Assembly (NCBI RefSeq): GCF_000242435.1
Contig: NZ_JH591187.1
Span: 941,092-1,003,417 of the forward strand
Direction: 5' to 3'
DNA: 62,326 nt
From: Dialister succinatiphilus YIT 11850
Lineage (GTDB): Bacteria > Bacillota > Negativicutes > Veillonellales > Dialisteraceae
The notes under the pieces are model-generated. The model was not told where the DNA came from. It saw nothing but the letters and a program-made list of their open reading frames with translations, and did not search any database. Below are positions 52,190 to 62,146 of this stretch, piece by piece. Both the position numbers and the translations under genes were made by a program. How positions within the stretch are numbered: the first letter of the stretch is position 1; each line of letters starts with the position of its first letter.

Positions 52190-54099
52190 GGCCGTTTGAA
52201 AAGCCTTCCCAATTCAACAGGCGTGAATTTTACAATGGTAGGCCGTCCATGGGGACATACGAAGGGGCGGGATGTATGAAAGAGATCGCGAATCAGTTCT
52301 TTCATCTGCCGGATATTCAAAGGGTCCCCCCTCTTGATAGCGCCCCGGCAGGCAGCATAGGCCATCATGCGGTGACGCATGGTTTCCGGCGAAGGCACAT
52401 CCTTTTCATGGTATGCCTTTACAATATCCCCCATAACCCGTTCCATTTCAGCAGCGGAAAGATCTTCAGGAGATCCGGTAATGCGAATCACGTCAGGGCC
52501 TGCCTGTTCAAAGGTAATCCCCAGTTTCTCTATATCCGCCCGATGGTCCTCCAGAAGATTGACGTCTCCGCTGTCCACATGGATGAGATAGGGTATGAGG
52601 ATTTCCTGCACCGGTATACCTTCCGCTCTTTCCGCCAGATGGTCGTAACGCACCCTTTCATGGGCAGCATGCTGATCAATGATGAGAAGATCTTTCCCAT
52701 GCTGACAGAGGATGAAACAGTCCGATACCTGTCCTAAAGGGATGACCGGATCTTCCTGCTTTTCTTCTTCAAAAAGGGGATCCGTCTCCAGATGTTCCCG
52801 CTTCGGCTCTTCTTTTCGATATTCGTCAAAAACAGAGTGGTTTGTGAAAAGGTCCTTCTCTTCTGTGTCCGGCGCAAAGGAAGGAGCTCTTCTTTCTCCG
52901 AAATGATCAGCCCCTTGCCCCCGGCTTTCTTCATAAGAAGGAGACGGTTCTCCCCAGGAGCTTTTCGGTCTGGTTTCCTCGGAAAGCCCGATGTCCGGTT
53001 TGCCGAGAGGTTTGTCTTCCACTCTGATAGAACCGGGGTTGAAATCATGTTCTTTCACCACTTCATGACCGGGGTCATGAATCATTTCTCTGGCAATGGT
53101 ATCGGCGGTGGACTGGGACGTCAGAGTGCCCAGTACGCCATGGTACACCAAGCGGAATACAGACTGCTCATCAGAGAATTTAATTTCCCTTTTCTGGGGA
53201 TGAACGTTCACATCAATGCTTTCCGGCGGCACCTGGAATGAAAGAACCATGAGCGGATATCCGTTCTTCGGCAGCAGGGAATGATAAGCATTATCCACAG
53301 CCTTGGATACCACTGCACTATCCACCACCCTCCGGTTAATGATGATGGTCTGGTATTGGCGGCTGCTCTTCAGAAGAGAAGGCTTGGAAATCAGTCCTTC
53401 TAAGGCAATATGTTCCCCTTCTTCTTCCACCGGAAGCATTTCGCCGGCCGTCTTTGTGCCGTATAAAGCGGAAACCACATCCATCAGTCTTCCGTTGCCC
53501 GGCGTTTCAATGACGGTCCTTCCGTTATTAATAAGCCGAAAGGCAATATCCGGATTGGCCAGGGCCAGTTTTCCCACCATGCTGTTGATGCGGGAAGATT
53601 CGGTGCGTTCTGATTTCAAAAATTTTTTTCGGGCCGGCACATTGTAGAAGAGATCCCTCACTTCCACGGTGGTACCGGCAGGAGCACCGGCAGGCTTAAC
53701 TTCGGTGATTTCGCCGCCGGTCATTTCCAATACTGTTCCCTCATTATCCTCGCTCCGCCTGGTGGTAATAGTGGCTCTGGAAACGGAAGCAATGCTGGGC
53801 AGTGCTTCACCGCGAAAACCCAGGGAAGCAATGTGGTAAATGTTATCTACAGAGGAAATCTTGCTGGTAGCATGGCGGATAACAGAAAGCTTGGCATCCT
53901 CTTCCGTCATGCCGCAGCCATCGTCGGTGACTCGGATATAAGTCATGCCGCCGTCAGCGATTTCCACCTCAATGGAAGAGGCGCTGGCATCCACTGCATT
54001 TTCCACCAGTTCCTTCACTGCATTCACCGGACGCTCCACCACCTCACCGGCGGCTATCTGGTTGGCGGTGACTTCATCCAGAATATGAATAACTGCCAT
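52186..54099 (-). CDS. mutL: DNA mismatch repair protein MutL
   Basis: A 637-residue GHKL ATPase. ELVENAVDASAS, DDGCGM and GFRGEALPSIASV are the ATPase motifs. The C-terminal endonuclease motif reads DQHAAHERVRYD (about 490-501), with D in place of the usual last E. The middle linker (about 335-450) is highly charged. It acts after MutS to nick the new strand. It starts at the end of mutS. Confidence 0.95.
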   Translation of the reverse strand: MAVIHILDEVTANQIAAGEVVERPVNAVKELVENAVDASASSIEVEIADGGMTYIRVTDDGCGMTEEDAKLSVIRHATSKISSVDNIYHIASLGFRGEALPSIASVSRATITTRRSEDNEGTVLEMTGGEITEVKPAGAPAGTTVEVRDLFYNVPARKKFLKSERTESSRINSMVGKLALANPDIAFRLINNGRTVIETPGNGRLMDVVSALYGTKTAGEMLPVEEEGEHIALEGLISKPSLLKSSRQYQTIIINRRVVDSAVVSKAVDNAYHSLLPKNGYPLMVLSFQVPPESIDVNVHPQKREIKFSDEQSVFRLVYHGVLGTLTSQSTADTIAREMIHDPGHEVVKEHDFNPGSIRVEDKPLGKPDIGLSEETRPKSSWGEPSPSYEESRGQGADHFGERRAPSFAPDTEEKDLFTNHSVFDEYRKEEPKREHLETDPLFEEEKQEDPVIPLGQVSDCFILCQHGKDLLIIDQHAAHERVRYDHLAERAEGIPVQEILIPYLIHVDSGDVNLLEDHRADIEKLGITFEQAGPDVIRITGSPEDLSAAEMERVMGDIVKAYHEKDVPSPETMRHRMMAYAACRGAIKRGDPLNIRQMKELIRDLFHTSRPFVCPHGRPTIVKFTPVELGRLFKRP

Positions 54100-56660
54100 T
54101 ATCTGCCCTCCTTGGCTTCCTTGCTTAAGCGGAAGAGAATTTCCATAGCCTCAATGGGCGTCTTGCTCATAACGTCCATATGGGCCAGTTCATCAATAAT
54201 AGGAGATGTAAAAAGATCGAGTCCCGAAGATGCCTGTTTTTCAGGCGCTGATTTCACAGGAGCCGGGTTGTTTCCCTCTTCCTCCAGTCCCTGAAGAATT
54301 TCATCAGCCCGCTTCAGAAGGGATTCCGGCAGTCCCGCCAGGCGAGCCACATGGATGCCATAGCTTCTGTCAGCACAGCCGGGGATGATGCGGCGAAGGA
54401 AGGTGATTTCCTTTCCCCTTTCCTTGACAGATACAGTATAGTTTTTAATATGACTGCTTTCATCAGCCATGACCGACAGCTCGTGATAATGGGTGGCAAA
54501 AAGGGTAAAGCCATGAATTTTCCTGTCAATGTACTCCACTACGGCCCGGGCAATGCTCATACCGTCATAGGTGCTGGTGCCCCGGCCGATTTCGTCCAGA
54601 AGAATGAGGCTGTTTCTGGTAGCATGACGAAGGATATGAGATACCTCCTGCATTTCTACCATAAAGGTACTCTGGCCTGTAGAAATATCATCGGTGGCTC
54701 CTACCCTGGTGAAAATGCGATCCACTGGCGAGAAGGACGCACTTTTCGCAGGAATAAAAGATCCTGTCTGGGCCATAATGGTCAGTACCGCCACCTGACG
54801 CATATAGGTGGACTTGCCTGCCATGTTGGGTCCAGTAATGACAAGGATTTCCTGATCATGATGGTTGAGCTCCGTATCGTTGGGCACGAACATTTCTCGT
54901 TTCAAGGCGTGTTCTACCATGGGATGGCGGCCATCTTGGATGGAAATCCGGCCCTCCCGGCTGTTTGTAATCCGGGGCCTGGTATAGCGGTCCTTCAGCG
55001 CCGCTCTGGCAAGACTGGCAATGCAGTCCAGGGCTGCCAGCGCCCTCGCCGTTTTCTGCATATCCGGAATTTCCGGCCGGATTTCTGCTTTCACAGCCTG
55101 ATAGATTTTAAGCTCCAGTTCTTCTGTCTTTTCCTTAGCCGTCAGCGCTTTGGCCTCAAATTCCTTTAATTCCGGTGTAATGTAACGCTCTGCATTTACC
55201 AGAGTCTGCTTTCTCATGTAGTAGGGCGGAATAGGAATCTTATTGGCATTGGAAATTTCAAAATAGTAGCCGAATACATTATTAAAACCGATTTTCAGTT
55301 TGATACCGGTCTTTGTCTTCTCTCTTTCCTCCAGATCCGCAATATACTGCTGACTGTTTTCAGAAAGAGACCTCACTTCATCCAGTTCTGCAGAAAAGCC
55401 TTCCTTAATGTACTTGCCGTCCCTCACATTGCCAGTGCCATTTTCATTCATAGAACGGTCAAGCAGATCAAATACCGGACCATGAATGCCGATCTGGGCA
55501 TTGATCTTCTTCAGAATCACAGAGCCTGCGCCGGACAGAAGTTTTTTGATTTCCGGAATCATGCGAAGGCTTGCCTTCAGGGCCAGTAAATCTTTGGGAG
55601 AAGTGGAATTGGCTTCGATGCGGGAAAGAATACGCTCGAAATCAAAAACCTGGGAAAGCATGTCCTCAAGGTTCGTGAGTTCCGTCATGTGATTCGTAAG
55701 CTCCTCTATGCCGTCCTGCCGCAGGATAATGCGGTTCACATCGGTCAACGGCCGTTCCAGCCACCGCTTCAGGAGCCTGGCCCCCATGGCGGTGTGGGTA
55801 TAATCAAGAAGCTCAAGAAGGGTGCCTTTCCTGCCGCCATCCCTCATATTCCTGGTTATTTCCAGATTCCGAAGGCATTCCTCCGAAAGGGTCAGGGTAT
55901 GATCTTCCCGAATGGGAAGGACTGAATGAAATACGGATACCTCCGATTTCATCACATCCCGGATATAGGCAGAAAGGCGGCGGAACACTGTCTTCACATT
56001 CTCATTGTCAATGGAAGCGCAAACTTCAGGAAGATTTTCTTCCTCTTCCCCTTCAGCCCGGGACATAAGGCAGGCCCCCAGTCTGGCAGATGCAAAACCA
56101 GTCAGTTTACTGTAAAAGTCATCGGATACACTGCATACCGCCTCGGCCGGAGAGTATACCGAAAGCATGTCGAAGAAATCGTCCCTCTCCTTCTTCTTAT
56201 CCCATACACCCCACCAGCATTCACCGGTAGAAACGTCGGAAAGCACTGCGTCCAGTTCCTTATCCGTTTCCATAATGTAAATCAGATAATTGTTGGATTT
56301 GTCGGCAATGGAATTTTCAAAAAGAATGGTCCCCGGAGTAATGACCCGGATTACATCCCGTTTGACCAGGCCTTTGGCCTTCTTCGGGTCTTCCAGCTGC
56401 TCACAGATAGCCACCTTGTACCCCTTCTGGATCAGCCGGTAAATGTAGATTTCCGCCGCATGAAAAGGAACGCCGCACATAGGCACCCGTCCTTCGGCGC
56501 CTGCGTTCTTCCCGGTCAGCGTGAGCTCCAGCTCATGGGATGCAGTCACTGCATCATCATAAAAAAGTTCATAGAAATCGCCCAGGCGGTAAAAAAGAAG
56601 GCAGTCCCTATACTGGTCCTTCACCTTTTTGTATTGTTCCATTAAAGGCGTTTTTGCCAT
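54099..56660 (-). CDS. mutS: DNA mismatch repair protein MutS
   Basis: An 853-residue mismatch sensor. The Phe-x-Glu wedge is in YRLGDFYELFYDDA (about 25-38). Walker A is GPNMAGKSTYMRQ (about 613-625), Walker B is LILLDEIGRGTST (about 683-695), followed by the FATHYHEL switch. A C-terminal tail with MDVMSKTPIEAMEILFRL ends it. Gene order miaB-mutS-mutL matches many Firmicutes. Confidence 0.97.
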   Translation of the reverse strand: MAKTPLMEQYKKVKDQYRDCLLFYRLGDFYELFYDDAVTASHELELTLTGKNAGAEGRVPMCGVPFHAAEIYIYRLIQKGYKVAICEQLEDPKKAKGLVKRDVIRVITPGTILFENSIADKSNNYLIYIMETDKELDAVLSDVSTGECWWGVWDKKKERDDFFDMLSVYSPAEAVCSVSDDFYSKLTGFASARLGACLMSRAEGEEEENLPEVCASIDNENVKTVFRRLSAYIRDVMKSEVSVFHSVLPIREDHTLTLSEECLRNLEITRNMRDGGRKGTLLELLDYTHTAMGARLLKRWLERPLTDVNRIILRQDGIEELTNHMTELTNLEDMLSQVFDFERILSRIEANSTSPKDLLALKASLRMIPEIKKLLSGAGSVILKKINAQIGIHGPVFDLLDRSMNENGTGNVRDGKYIKEGFSAELDEVRSLSENSQQYIADLEEREKTKTGIKLKIGFNNVFGYYFEISNANKIPIPPYYMRKQTLVNAERYITPELKEFEAKALTAKEKTEELELKIYQAVKAEIRPEIPDMQKTARALAALDCIASLARAALKDRYTRPRITNSREGRISIQDGRHPMVEHALKREMFVPNDTELNHHDQEILVITGPNMAGKSTYMRQVAVLTIMAQTGSFIPAKSASFSPVDRIFTRVGATDDISTGQSTFMVEMQEVSHILRHATRNSLILLDEIGRGTSTYDGMSIARAVVEYIDRKIHGFTLFATHYHELSVMADESSHIKNYTVSVKERGKEITFLRRIIPGCADRSYGIHVARLAGLPESLLKRADEILQGLEEEGNNPAPVKSAPEKQASSGLDLFTSPIIDELAHMDVMSKTPIEAMEILFRLSKEAKEGR

Positions 56661-56772
56661 GTCATCACCCCGTTCTTTTGGTTTCTTTGTATGGAAGGAT
56701 TATATATTAAAATATCCGGCATCCTTAGGTGTAAGGGTTTCTAAGCTTGACAGAGGCCTTTGTCCTTTGAGG

Positions 56773-58116
56773 TCAGAGAAGCTCCCCCTTCAGCACCCAG
56801 GTCTGGGCAGTGTCCACTTTGGCCATTCTGGTATCTCCTACCTTGATTCCCTCTTCATAGGGGAAGAGAATCATTTTATTGGTGGAAGTTCTGCCGAACC
56901 AGTGGTTTACATCCTGTTTGGAAGGGCCCTCGATAATAATCTCATAGTTTTTCCCTTCCATTCCCCTGTTCAGTTCCAGAGAAATTTCATTCTGGGTATC
57001 CATGAGCTCCTGGAGCCGGCGATGCTTGGTTTCATCATCAATCTGGTTTTCCATCCGCGCCGCCGGTGTACCGGTTCTGGGGGAATAGATGAAGGTGTAG
57101 GCGGAGTCAAAGCGCACTTCCTTCAGAAGCTTTATGGTTTCCTGATGCATTTCTTCCGTTTCACCGGGGAAGCCGGTAATGAGATCCGTGGTAAGAGCCA
57201 CATCAGGCATTTTCTGCCGCACATAATTCACCAGCTCTTTGAAATGTTCGATCGTATAGCCCCGGTTCATCTGTTTCAGCATTTCATTGGAACCATGCTG
57301 CACAGGAAGGTGCATGTGACGCACCACCTTGGGAGAAGCAGCCATGGCATCAATCATATCAAAGGTCATATCCCTGGGGTGGGAAGTCATGTAGCGCACT
57401 CTTTCGATGCCATCGATTTTGTCAATAGCCCGAATCAAGTCACCGAAGTTAGTGCCGTTCCGGAAATCAAGACCATAGGAATTCACGTTCTGCCCCAAAA
57501 GGGTAATTTCCTTGTATCCCGTTTCTGCCAGTCCTTTGATTTCCCGGCAGATATCATCGATGGTACGGCTGATTTCCCGTCCCCGCACGTAAGGGACAAT
57601 GCAGTAGGTGCAAAACTTGTTACAGCCCTGCATAATGGGAATCCATGCAAAAACCCTGGATTTCCGCACGGAGCGGAGTTCGCTGTAATCCCTCACGCTA
57701 TGGGGATTACGCTCTGTCTTTACGATGTGACCGCCCCGGGCATTTTCTCTGGAAATAATATCCTTCAGGTCATGAATGTGGTAAGGTCCGATGACGAAAT
57801 CGATGATAGGCATCCGTTCAATCAGTTTTCCCTTATTTTCCTGGGCCATGCAGCCTGCAATGCCAAGAAGCATACGGGGATTTTTGTCTTTCAGTTTCTT
57901 AATTTCCCCGATTTTACCATACACCTTTTCTTCCGCGTTCTGCCGGACGGAGCAGGTATTCATAATCACAATATCTGCATCCTCCATGTTTTCCGCCGGC
58001 TTGTATCCCAGATCCTCCAGCTGTCCATTGATACGTTCTGTATCATTTTCGTTCATCTGACAGCCATAGGTAATGGTATAGTAGTATTTTTCATCTGTGA
58101 GCCGCTTTTCTTCCAC
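56773..58116 (-). CDS. miaB: tRNA-2-methylthio-N6-dimethylallyladenosine synthase
   Basis: A 447-residue radical-SAM methylthiotransferase. The N-terminal cluster cysteines include YGCQMNEND (about 16), NTCSVRQNAEEK (about 51) and GIAGCMAQ (about 85). The radical-SAM CxxxCxxC is in GCNKFCTYCIVPYVRGRE (about 158-175). A TRAM domain (about 380-447) ends it. It adds the methylthio group to i6A37 made by MiaA. It leads the mismatch repair/tRNA cluster; a 112-base gap separates it from mutS. Confidence 0.96.
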   Translation of the reverse strand: MEEKRLTDEKYYYTITYGCQMNENDTERINGQLEDLGYKPAENMEDADIVIMNTCSVRQNAEEKVYGKIGEIKKLKDKNPRMLLGIAGCMAQENKGKLIERMPIIDFVIGPYHIHDLKDIISRENARGGHIVKTERNPHSVRDYSELRSVRKSRVFAWIPIMQGCNKFCTYCIVPYVRGREISRTIDDICREIKGLAETGYKEITLLGQNVNSYGLDFRNGTNFGDLIRAIDKIDGIERVRYMTSHPRDMTFDMIDAMAASPKVVRHMHLPVQHGSNEMLKQMNRGYTIEHFKELVNYVRQKMPDVALTTDLITGFPGETEEMHQETIKLLKEVRFDSAYTFIYSPRTGTPAARMENQIDDETKHRRLQELMDTQNEISLELNRGMEGKNYEIIIEGPSKQDVNHWFGRTSTNKMILFPYEEGIKVGDTRMAKVDTAQTWVLKGELL

Positions 58117-58200
58117 GACTTTCCTCCTGTAATGAATGCATGAGTTTATAACCGTTATCGTATTATTATATCATATTTCCCGGAGGAGAAATTTCATTTT

Positions 58201-58230
58201 AAAAAGCCATCGGTGCATCCGATGACTTTT
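58201..58230 (-). terminator. rib operon terminator
   Basis: AAAAGTCATCGGA-TGCA-CCGATGGCTTTTT, 11 bases past the ribH stop. Confidence 0.9.
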
Positions 58231-58240
58231 CTTAAAAATC

Positions 58241-58708
58241 TTATTGATCCAGCTTCTTGAAGAGGCTTGCCATTTCCAGAGCATCCATGGCACATTCAAA
58301 GCCCTTGTTGCCGGACTTCAGACCGGCCCGGTTGATTGCCTGCTCAATGGTATCGGTAGTAAGCACACCGTAGAGCACAGGTACACCGCTGGAAAGGGAA
58401 GCCATGGCCACGCCCTTGGTTACTTCGGTGGCCACATGTTCATAGTGGTCCGTTTCCCCGCGAATTACGGCGCCCAGACAGATGACTGCATCATACCGAC
58501 CGCTTTCAGCCATTTTTTTGGCAGCCAGAGGAATCTCAAAGGCACCGGGCACCCAGGCCAGGTCCACCTTGTCCATATCCACCCCATGACGGGAAAGGCC
58601 GTCCACTGCACCGTCAATGAGTTTGGAAACGATGACTTCATTGAAACGGGAAGCCACAATGCCTACACGAATCTGATTCTCATTAAAAAGTCCGGAAATA
58701 ATATTCAT
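58241..58708 (-). CDS. ribH: 6,7-dimethyl-8-ribityllumazine synthase
   Basis: A 155-residue lumazine synthase. [17 protein letters not shown] (about 14-30), [16 protein letters not shown] (about 52-67) and [21 protein letters not shown] (about 78-98) hold the active site. It joins the ribityl-uracil from RibD to the four-carbon unit from RibBA. Last gene of ribDEBAH. Confidence 0.97.
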   Translation of the reverse strand: MNIISGLFNENQIRVGIVASRFNEVIVSKLIDGAVDGLSRHGVDMDKVDLAWVPGAFEIPLAAKKMAESGRYDAVICLGAVIRGETDHYEHVATEVTKGVAMASLSSGVPVLYGVLTTDTIEQAINRAGLKSGNKGFECAMDALEMASLFKKLDQ

Positions 58709-58776
58709 TTTCTACTCCTTTATCTCTTGATTCAGCTATGAAAACACGGATGAAACGATATAAATCAATTCGTTTC

Positions 58777-60006
58777 TTATGCCTTTGGTTCTTCAATATC
58801 TTTGTCCAGCTTCAACATATGACCCATTTTTTCCTGCTTGGTTTTAAGATAGAATTCATCTTCCCTGGTAGGAGCGATTTCAATGGGCACTCTTTCGGTA
58901 ATGGTAATACCATAGTCCTTTACTTCATCCATTTTCTGAGGATTATTGGTGAGGAGACGGATTTTAGAAACTCCCAGGCTCTTTAAAATCTGGGCCCCCG
59001 TCATATATTCTCGAAGATCGGCCGCAAAGCCAAGTTTCAAATTGGCTTCCACCGTATCATACCCCTGATCCTGGAGTGCATAGGCTCTGATCTTATTAAT
59101 GAGACCAATGCCGCGTCCCTCCTGACGGAGATAAACCAGAACGCCTCTTCCTTCTTTGGCAATCTGCTTCATGGCAGCAGAGAGCTGCTGGCCGCAGTCG
59201 CAGCGGAGAGACCCGAAGCAGTCACCAGTCAGGCACTCGGAATGAATGCGGCAGAGAACCGGTGTGCCATCGGAAACATCCCCCATGGTCAGAGCCACAT
59301 GGTGTTCATTATTCAGAAGATTCACAAACCCGTGAATTTCAAAATTGCCATACTTGGTAGGAAGTTTGGCAGCTGCCACTTCTTCCACCAGTTTTTCATG
59401 TTTCTTTCTGTATTCAATCAGTTCCTGGATATTGCCGATTTTCATGCCCTTTTCTCTGGCCAGCTTGAAAAGATCATCCCTTCTGGCCATGGTACCATCG
59501 GGATTCATGATTTCGCAGCAAAGGCCGGCAGGCTTAAGACCTGCCAGACGGGCCAGGTCTACGGTGGCTTCCGTATGGCCCTGACGTTCCAGAACGCCCC
59601 ATTTCTTTGCTTTCAGCGGGAAAAGATGGCCAGGTCTTCTGAAATCTCCCGGTTTTGCGCCGTCCTTCACCGCTTCCAGGGCTGTCATGGAACGGGCAGC
59701 AGCCGATACGCCGGTGCCGGAATCTTTGTAGTCTATGGATTCCAGGAAAGCGGTGTGATGGTTATCCGTATTATGACGAATCATGGGCCCCAGATAGAGA
59801 GCATCTGCCATTTCTTCGGACATGGGCATACAGATGACGCCCTTGGCCTCTGATGCCATGCGGTTCACATTTTCCGGCGTAGCAAATTCAGCGGCGCAGA
59901 TGTAATCCCCCTCATTCTCCCGTGATTCGGCATCCTGCATAATGACGATATGCCCTTTCCTGATTTCTTCAATAATTTCTTCAATACTGTCAAATTTATA
60001 ATCCAT
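58777..60006 (-). CDS. ribBA: Bifunctional DHBP synthase/GTP cyclohydrolase II
   Basis: A 409-residue fusion. Residues 1-200 are 3,4-dihydroxy-2-butanone 4-phosphate synthase ([23 protein letters not shown], then [14 protein letters not shown]). Residues 205-400 are GTP cyclohydrolase II, with zinc cysteines in [20 protein letters not shown] (about 254-273) and [16 protein letters not shown]. It supplies both precursors of riboflavin. GGAGG five bases before ATG 60006 decides the start, and it overlaps ribE by 11 bases. Confidence 0.97.
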   Translation of the reverse strand: MDYKFDSIEEIIEEIRKGHIVIMQDAESRENEGDYICAAEFATPENVNRMASEAKGVICMPMSEEMADALYLGPMIRHNTDNHHTAFLESIDYKDSGTGVSAAARSMTALEAVKDGAKPGDFRRPGHLFPLKAKKWGVLERQGHTEATVDLARLAGLKPAGLCCEIMNPDGTMARRDDLFKLAREKGMKIGNIQELIEYRKKHEKLVEEVAAAKLPTKYGNFEIHGFVNLLNNEHHVALTMGDVSDGTPVLCRIHSECLTGDCFGSLRCDCGQQLSAAMKQIAKEGRGVLVYLRQEGRGIGLINKIRAYALQDQGYDTVEANLKLGFAADLREYMTGAQILKSLGVSKIRLLTNNPQKMDEVKDYGITITERVPIEIAPTREDEFYLKTKQEKMGHMLKLDKDIEEPKA

Positions 60007-60661
60007 AATGTCCTCCATGCCCCAAAGTTTCCAGCATACCCATGGTGAGACCTTCTTTCGGGCCTTCTTTCAAGAGCTGCTCTACGTATTTTCCCAAGTA
60101 GTCACATTCAATATTCACCAGGTCCCCCGGGTGCTTCCAAAGGAGGGCCGTCTCACTGCCCGTATGGGGAATAAGGGCAATGGAAAAGGACTGATCTGTC
60201 CTTTCTGCCACAGTGAGGCTGATGCCGTCCACCGCAACGGATCCTTTTTCTATGATATAGCGCATCCATTTCCGGTCGATGGAAATCGAAATATTGACTG
60301 CATTATCATCCTTTTCCATAGAAAGGATGCGACCCGTTCCATCCACATGGCCCATCATGATATGACCGCCCAGACGGTCCGAAAGGCGAAGAGCTCTTTC
60401 CAGATTTACCGGTGTATCGGGGCGGAAAAGGGAAAAAGCAGTGCGCCGCATGGTTTCCGGCGTCACATCAGCAGTAAAGGACCTGCTGTCCATGGCAGTC
60501 ACCGTAAGACAAGTCCCGTTCACGGCAATGCTGTCGCCGATTTTTGTCCCTTCCAACACCCTGTGGCAGGAAATCACCAGTTTCTCAGCCCTGCCGGCTT
60601 TGGAAATATGATGGATGCGGCCGATTTCTTCTACGATTCCTGTAAACATATTATGTTTCAT
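59996..60661 (-). CDS. ribE: Riboflavin synthase, alpha chain
   Basis: A 221-residue protein with two repeated lumazine-binding domains. [10 protein letters not shown] starts the first, and [13 protein letters not shown] links to the second. VNGTCLTVT and VDGISLTVA are the matching motifs of the two halves. It dismutates lumazine to riboflavin. Two ATGs (60661, 60649) are possible; both overlap or abut the ribD stop. Confidence 0.96.
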   Translation of the reverse strand: MKHNMFTGIVEEIGRIHHISKAGRAEKLVISCHRVLEGTKIGDSIAVNGTCLTVTAMDSRSFTADVTPETMRRTAFSLFRPDTPVNLERALRLSDRLGGHIMMGHVDGTGRILSMEKDDNAVNISISIDRKWMRYIIEKGSVAVDGISLTVAERTDQSFSIALIPHTGSETALLWKHPGDLVNIECDYLGKYVEQLLKEGPKEGLTMGMLETLGHGGHYGL

Positions 60662-61850
60662 TTCCGGAAGACTCTTCTGTTTTTGGCGCTTCCGGTCCTT
60701 CCTTTACTTCTTCCTCCAGACGGTCAATCCGCTCATCGGCGGCCTCTTTCTTTCCTTTATCCACATAGGCTTCGATTACAAGGTCTCCTCCGCAGGTTTC
60801 AGTGGACATATCTCTGAGCTTCACCGCCTCAGCCATGGAAGAGGCGCCGATACCGCCAATGAGGCCCGGTGCCCCAACGCCGCCAATGATTTTAGGCGCT
60901 TCATAAATGCGCACCTTATCCACAATGCCTGCTTCAAAGGCAGAAGCTGCCAGGGAAGCACCGCCTTCCAGCAGGATGCCGTCAATTCCCTTCAGGGCCA
61001 GGCCGGTCATGGCAGAAGCCAGATCCACCTTTCCTTTTTGATCGCTGTCAGTCATGATAATGTCCACGCCCAGTTTCGTGAGTTCCTCCCGCTTCTTTTC
61101 ATCAGAAGAGGTGGTGGTAAGGACAATCACATCCCCGCCTTCCTGGAACACCCTGGCTTTCAGGGGCACCGACAGATTTCCATCCACAATAATCCGTACC
61201 GGATCATCCAGTCCTTCCGTACGGGCGGTCAGAAGGGGATTGTCGGCCATCACCGTACCGGCTCCCACCATGATTCCCTTATAGCAGCCCCGGAGCACAT
61301 GGACCTCTTCCCGGGAATCCTCTGAGGAAATCCATTTGGAGTCCCCGGTGTGGCAGGCTGTTTTACCATCCAGGGACATGGCCGCTTTATACAGGACAAA
61401 AGGCTTATGCTCTGTCACGTATTTCAGAAATACTTCATTCAGCTTCCGCGCTTCCTTCTCCATAACGCCGACAGTTACAAAAATGCCTGCCTCCCGAAGG
61501 CGGCGGATGCCTTTTCCTGAAACCAGGGGGTTCGGGTCCACCATGGCCGTGACTACCCGGTCAATATCCTTTTCAATGATGAGATCTGCACAGGGCGGAG
61601 TCTTTCCATAATGGCTGCAGGGTTCAAGCGTCACATAAAGGGTAGCCCCCGAAGGGTCTTCCGTACAGTGAGCAAAGGCATTCACCTCCGCATGGGGCCC
61701 GCCGAATTTTTCATGCCAGCCTTCGCCGATAATCCGGCCATCTTTGACAATCACCGCCCCTACCATGGGGTTTGGTCTTGCATGGCCCATTCCCCGTACT
61801 GCCAGTTCCAGCGCCCGAGCCATAAATTTTCTATCTTCATCGATACGCAA
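60651..61850 (-). CDS. ribD: Bifunctional riboflavin deaminase/reductase
   Basis: A 399-residue fusion. The deaminase (1-145) has HAEVNAF and PCSHYGKTPPC as zinc ligands. The reductase (about 150-370) has KAAMSLDGKTACHTGDSKWISSE and ILLEGGASLAAS. The likely start is the TTG at 61850 (MRIDEDRKFMARALELA), with AAGGAAGGTGG just upstream; an in-frame ATG 14 codons earlier lies inside the riboswitch hairpin. The C-terminus has a charged tail of about 35 residues. First gene of ribDEBAH. Confidence 0.94.
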   Translation of the reverse strand: MRIDEDRKFMARALELAVRGMGHARPNPMVGAVIVKDGRIIGEGWHEKFGGPHAEVNAFAHCTEDPSGATLYVTLEPCSHYGKTPPCADLIIEKDIDRVVTAMVDPNPLVSGKGIRRLREAGIFVTVGVMEKEARKLNEVFLKYVTEHKPFVLYKAAMSLDGKTACHTGDSKWISSEDSREEVHVLRGCYKGIMVGAGTVMADNPLLTARTEGLDDPVRIIVDGNLSVPLKARVFQEGGDVIVLTTTSSDEKKREELTKLGVDIIMTDSDQKGKVDLASAMTGLALKGIDGILLEGGASLAASAFEAGIVDKVRIYEAPKIIGGVGAPGLIGGIGASSMAEAVKLRDMSTETCGGDLVIEAYVDKGKKEAADERIDRLEEEVKEGPEAPKTEESSGNET

Positions 61851-61884
61851 AAAAATCCACCTTCCTTTCTTCCAGGGAGGTGGA
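61850..61884 (-). promoter_or_regulatory. FMN riboswitch expression platform over the ribD SD and TTG start
   Basis: Minus strand TCCACCT...AGGTGGA (61856-61884), then seven T. The 3' arm contains the ribD SD, and the last two T of the run with the next G form the TTG start codon. It could act as terminator and as ribosome block. Confidence 0.7.
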
Positions 61885-61902
61885 TTCATCATGCCAGGTC
61901 CA

Positions 61903-62014
61903 CTCTTCTTTCATCCGGACTATACCGTCGGCTCTGGAATTTCACCAGACCTACCTCTATGATGAGGTTCGTGGGCTTTACCACCGGTGGGGACTTGCAC
62001 CCCGCCCTGAAGAG
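61903..62014 (-). promoter_or_regulatory. FMN riboswitch (RFN element)
   Basis: P1 is CTCTTC/GAAGAG. The core AGGGCGGGGTGCAAGTCCCC, ACCGGTGGTAAAGCCCACGA and GGTCTGGTGAAATTCCAGAG, CCGACGGTATAGTCCGGATG is a canonical FMN aptamer. It precedes ribD. Confidence 0.97.
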
Positions 62015-62031
62015 ATTCAAAATTCTCTATT

Positions 62032-62059
62032 ATTATAACAGATTGAACAGGAAAGGCAA
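62032..62059 (-). promoter_or_regulatory. rib operon promoter
   Basis: Minus strand TTGCCT (62054-62059), a 16-base spacer, then TATAAT (62032-62037); the aptamer starts about 18 bases downstream. Confidence 0.75.
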
Positions 62060-62146
62060 GAGGGCAGAGCCGCGACGTAAGTGTCAAGTTTTCCTCGGTA
62101 ATTCATTTGACTGTCGATAATTACTATCTCCGTGGCTTCGGTTTTA

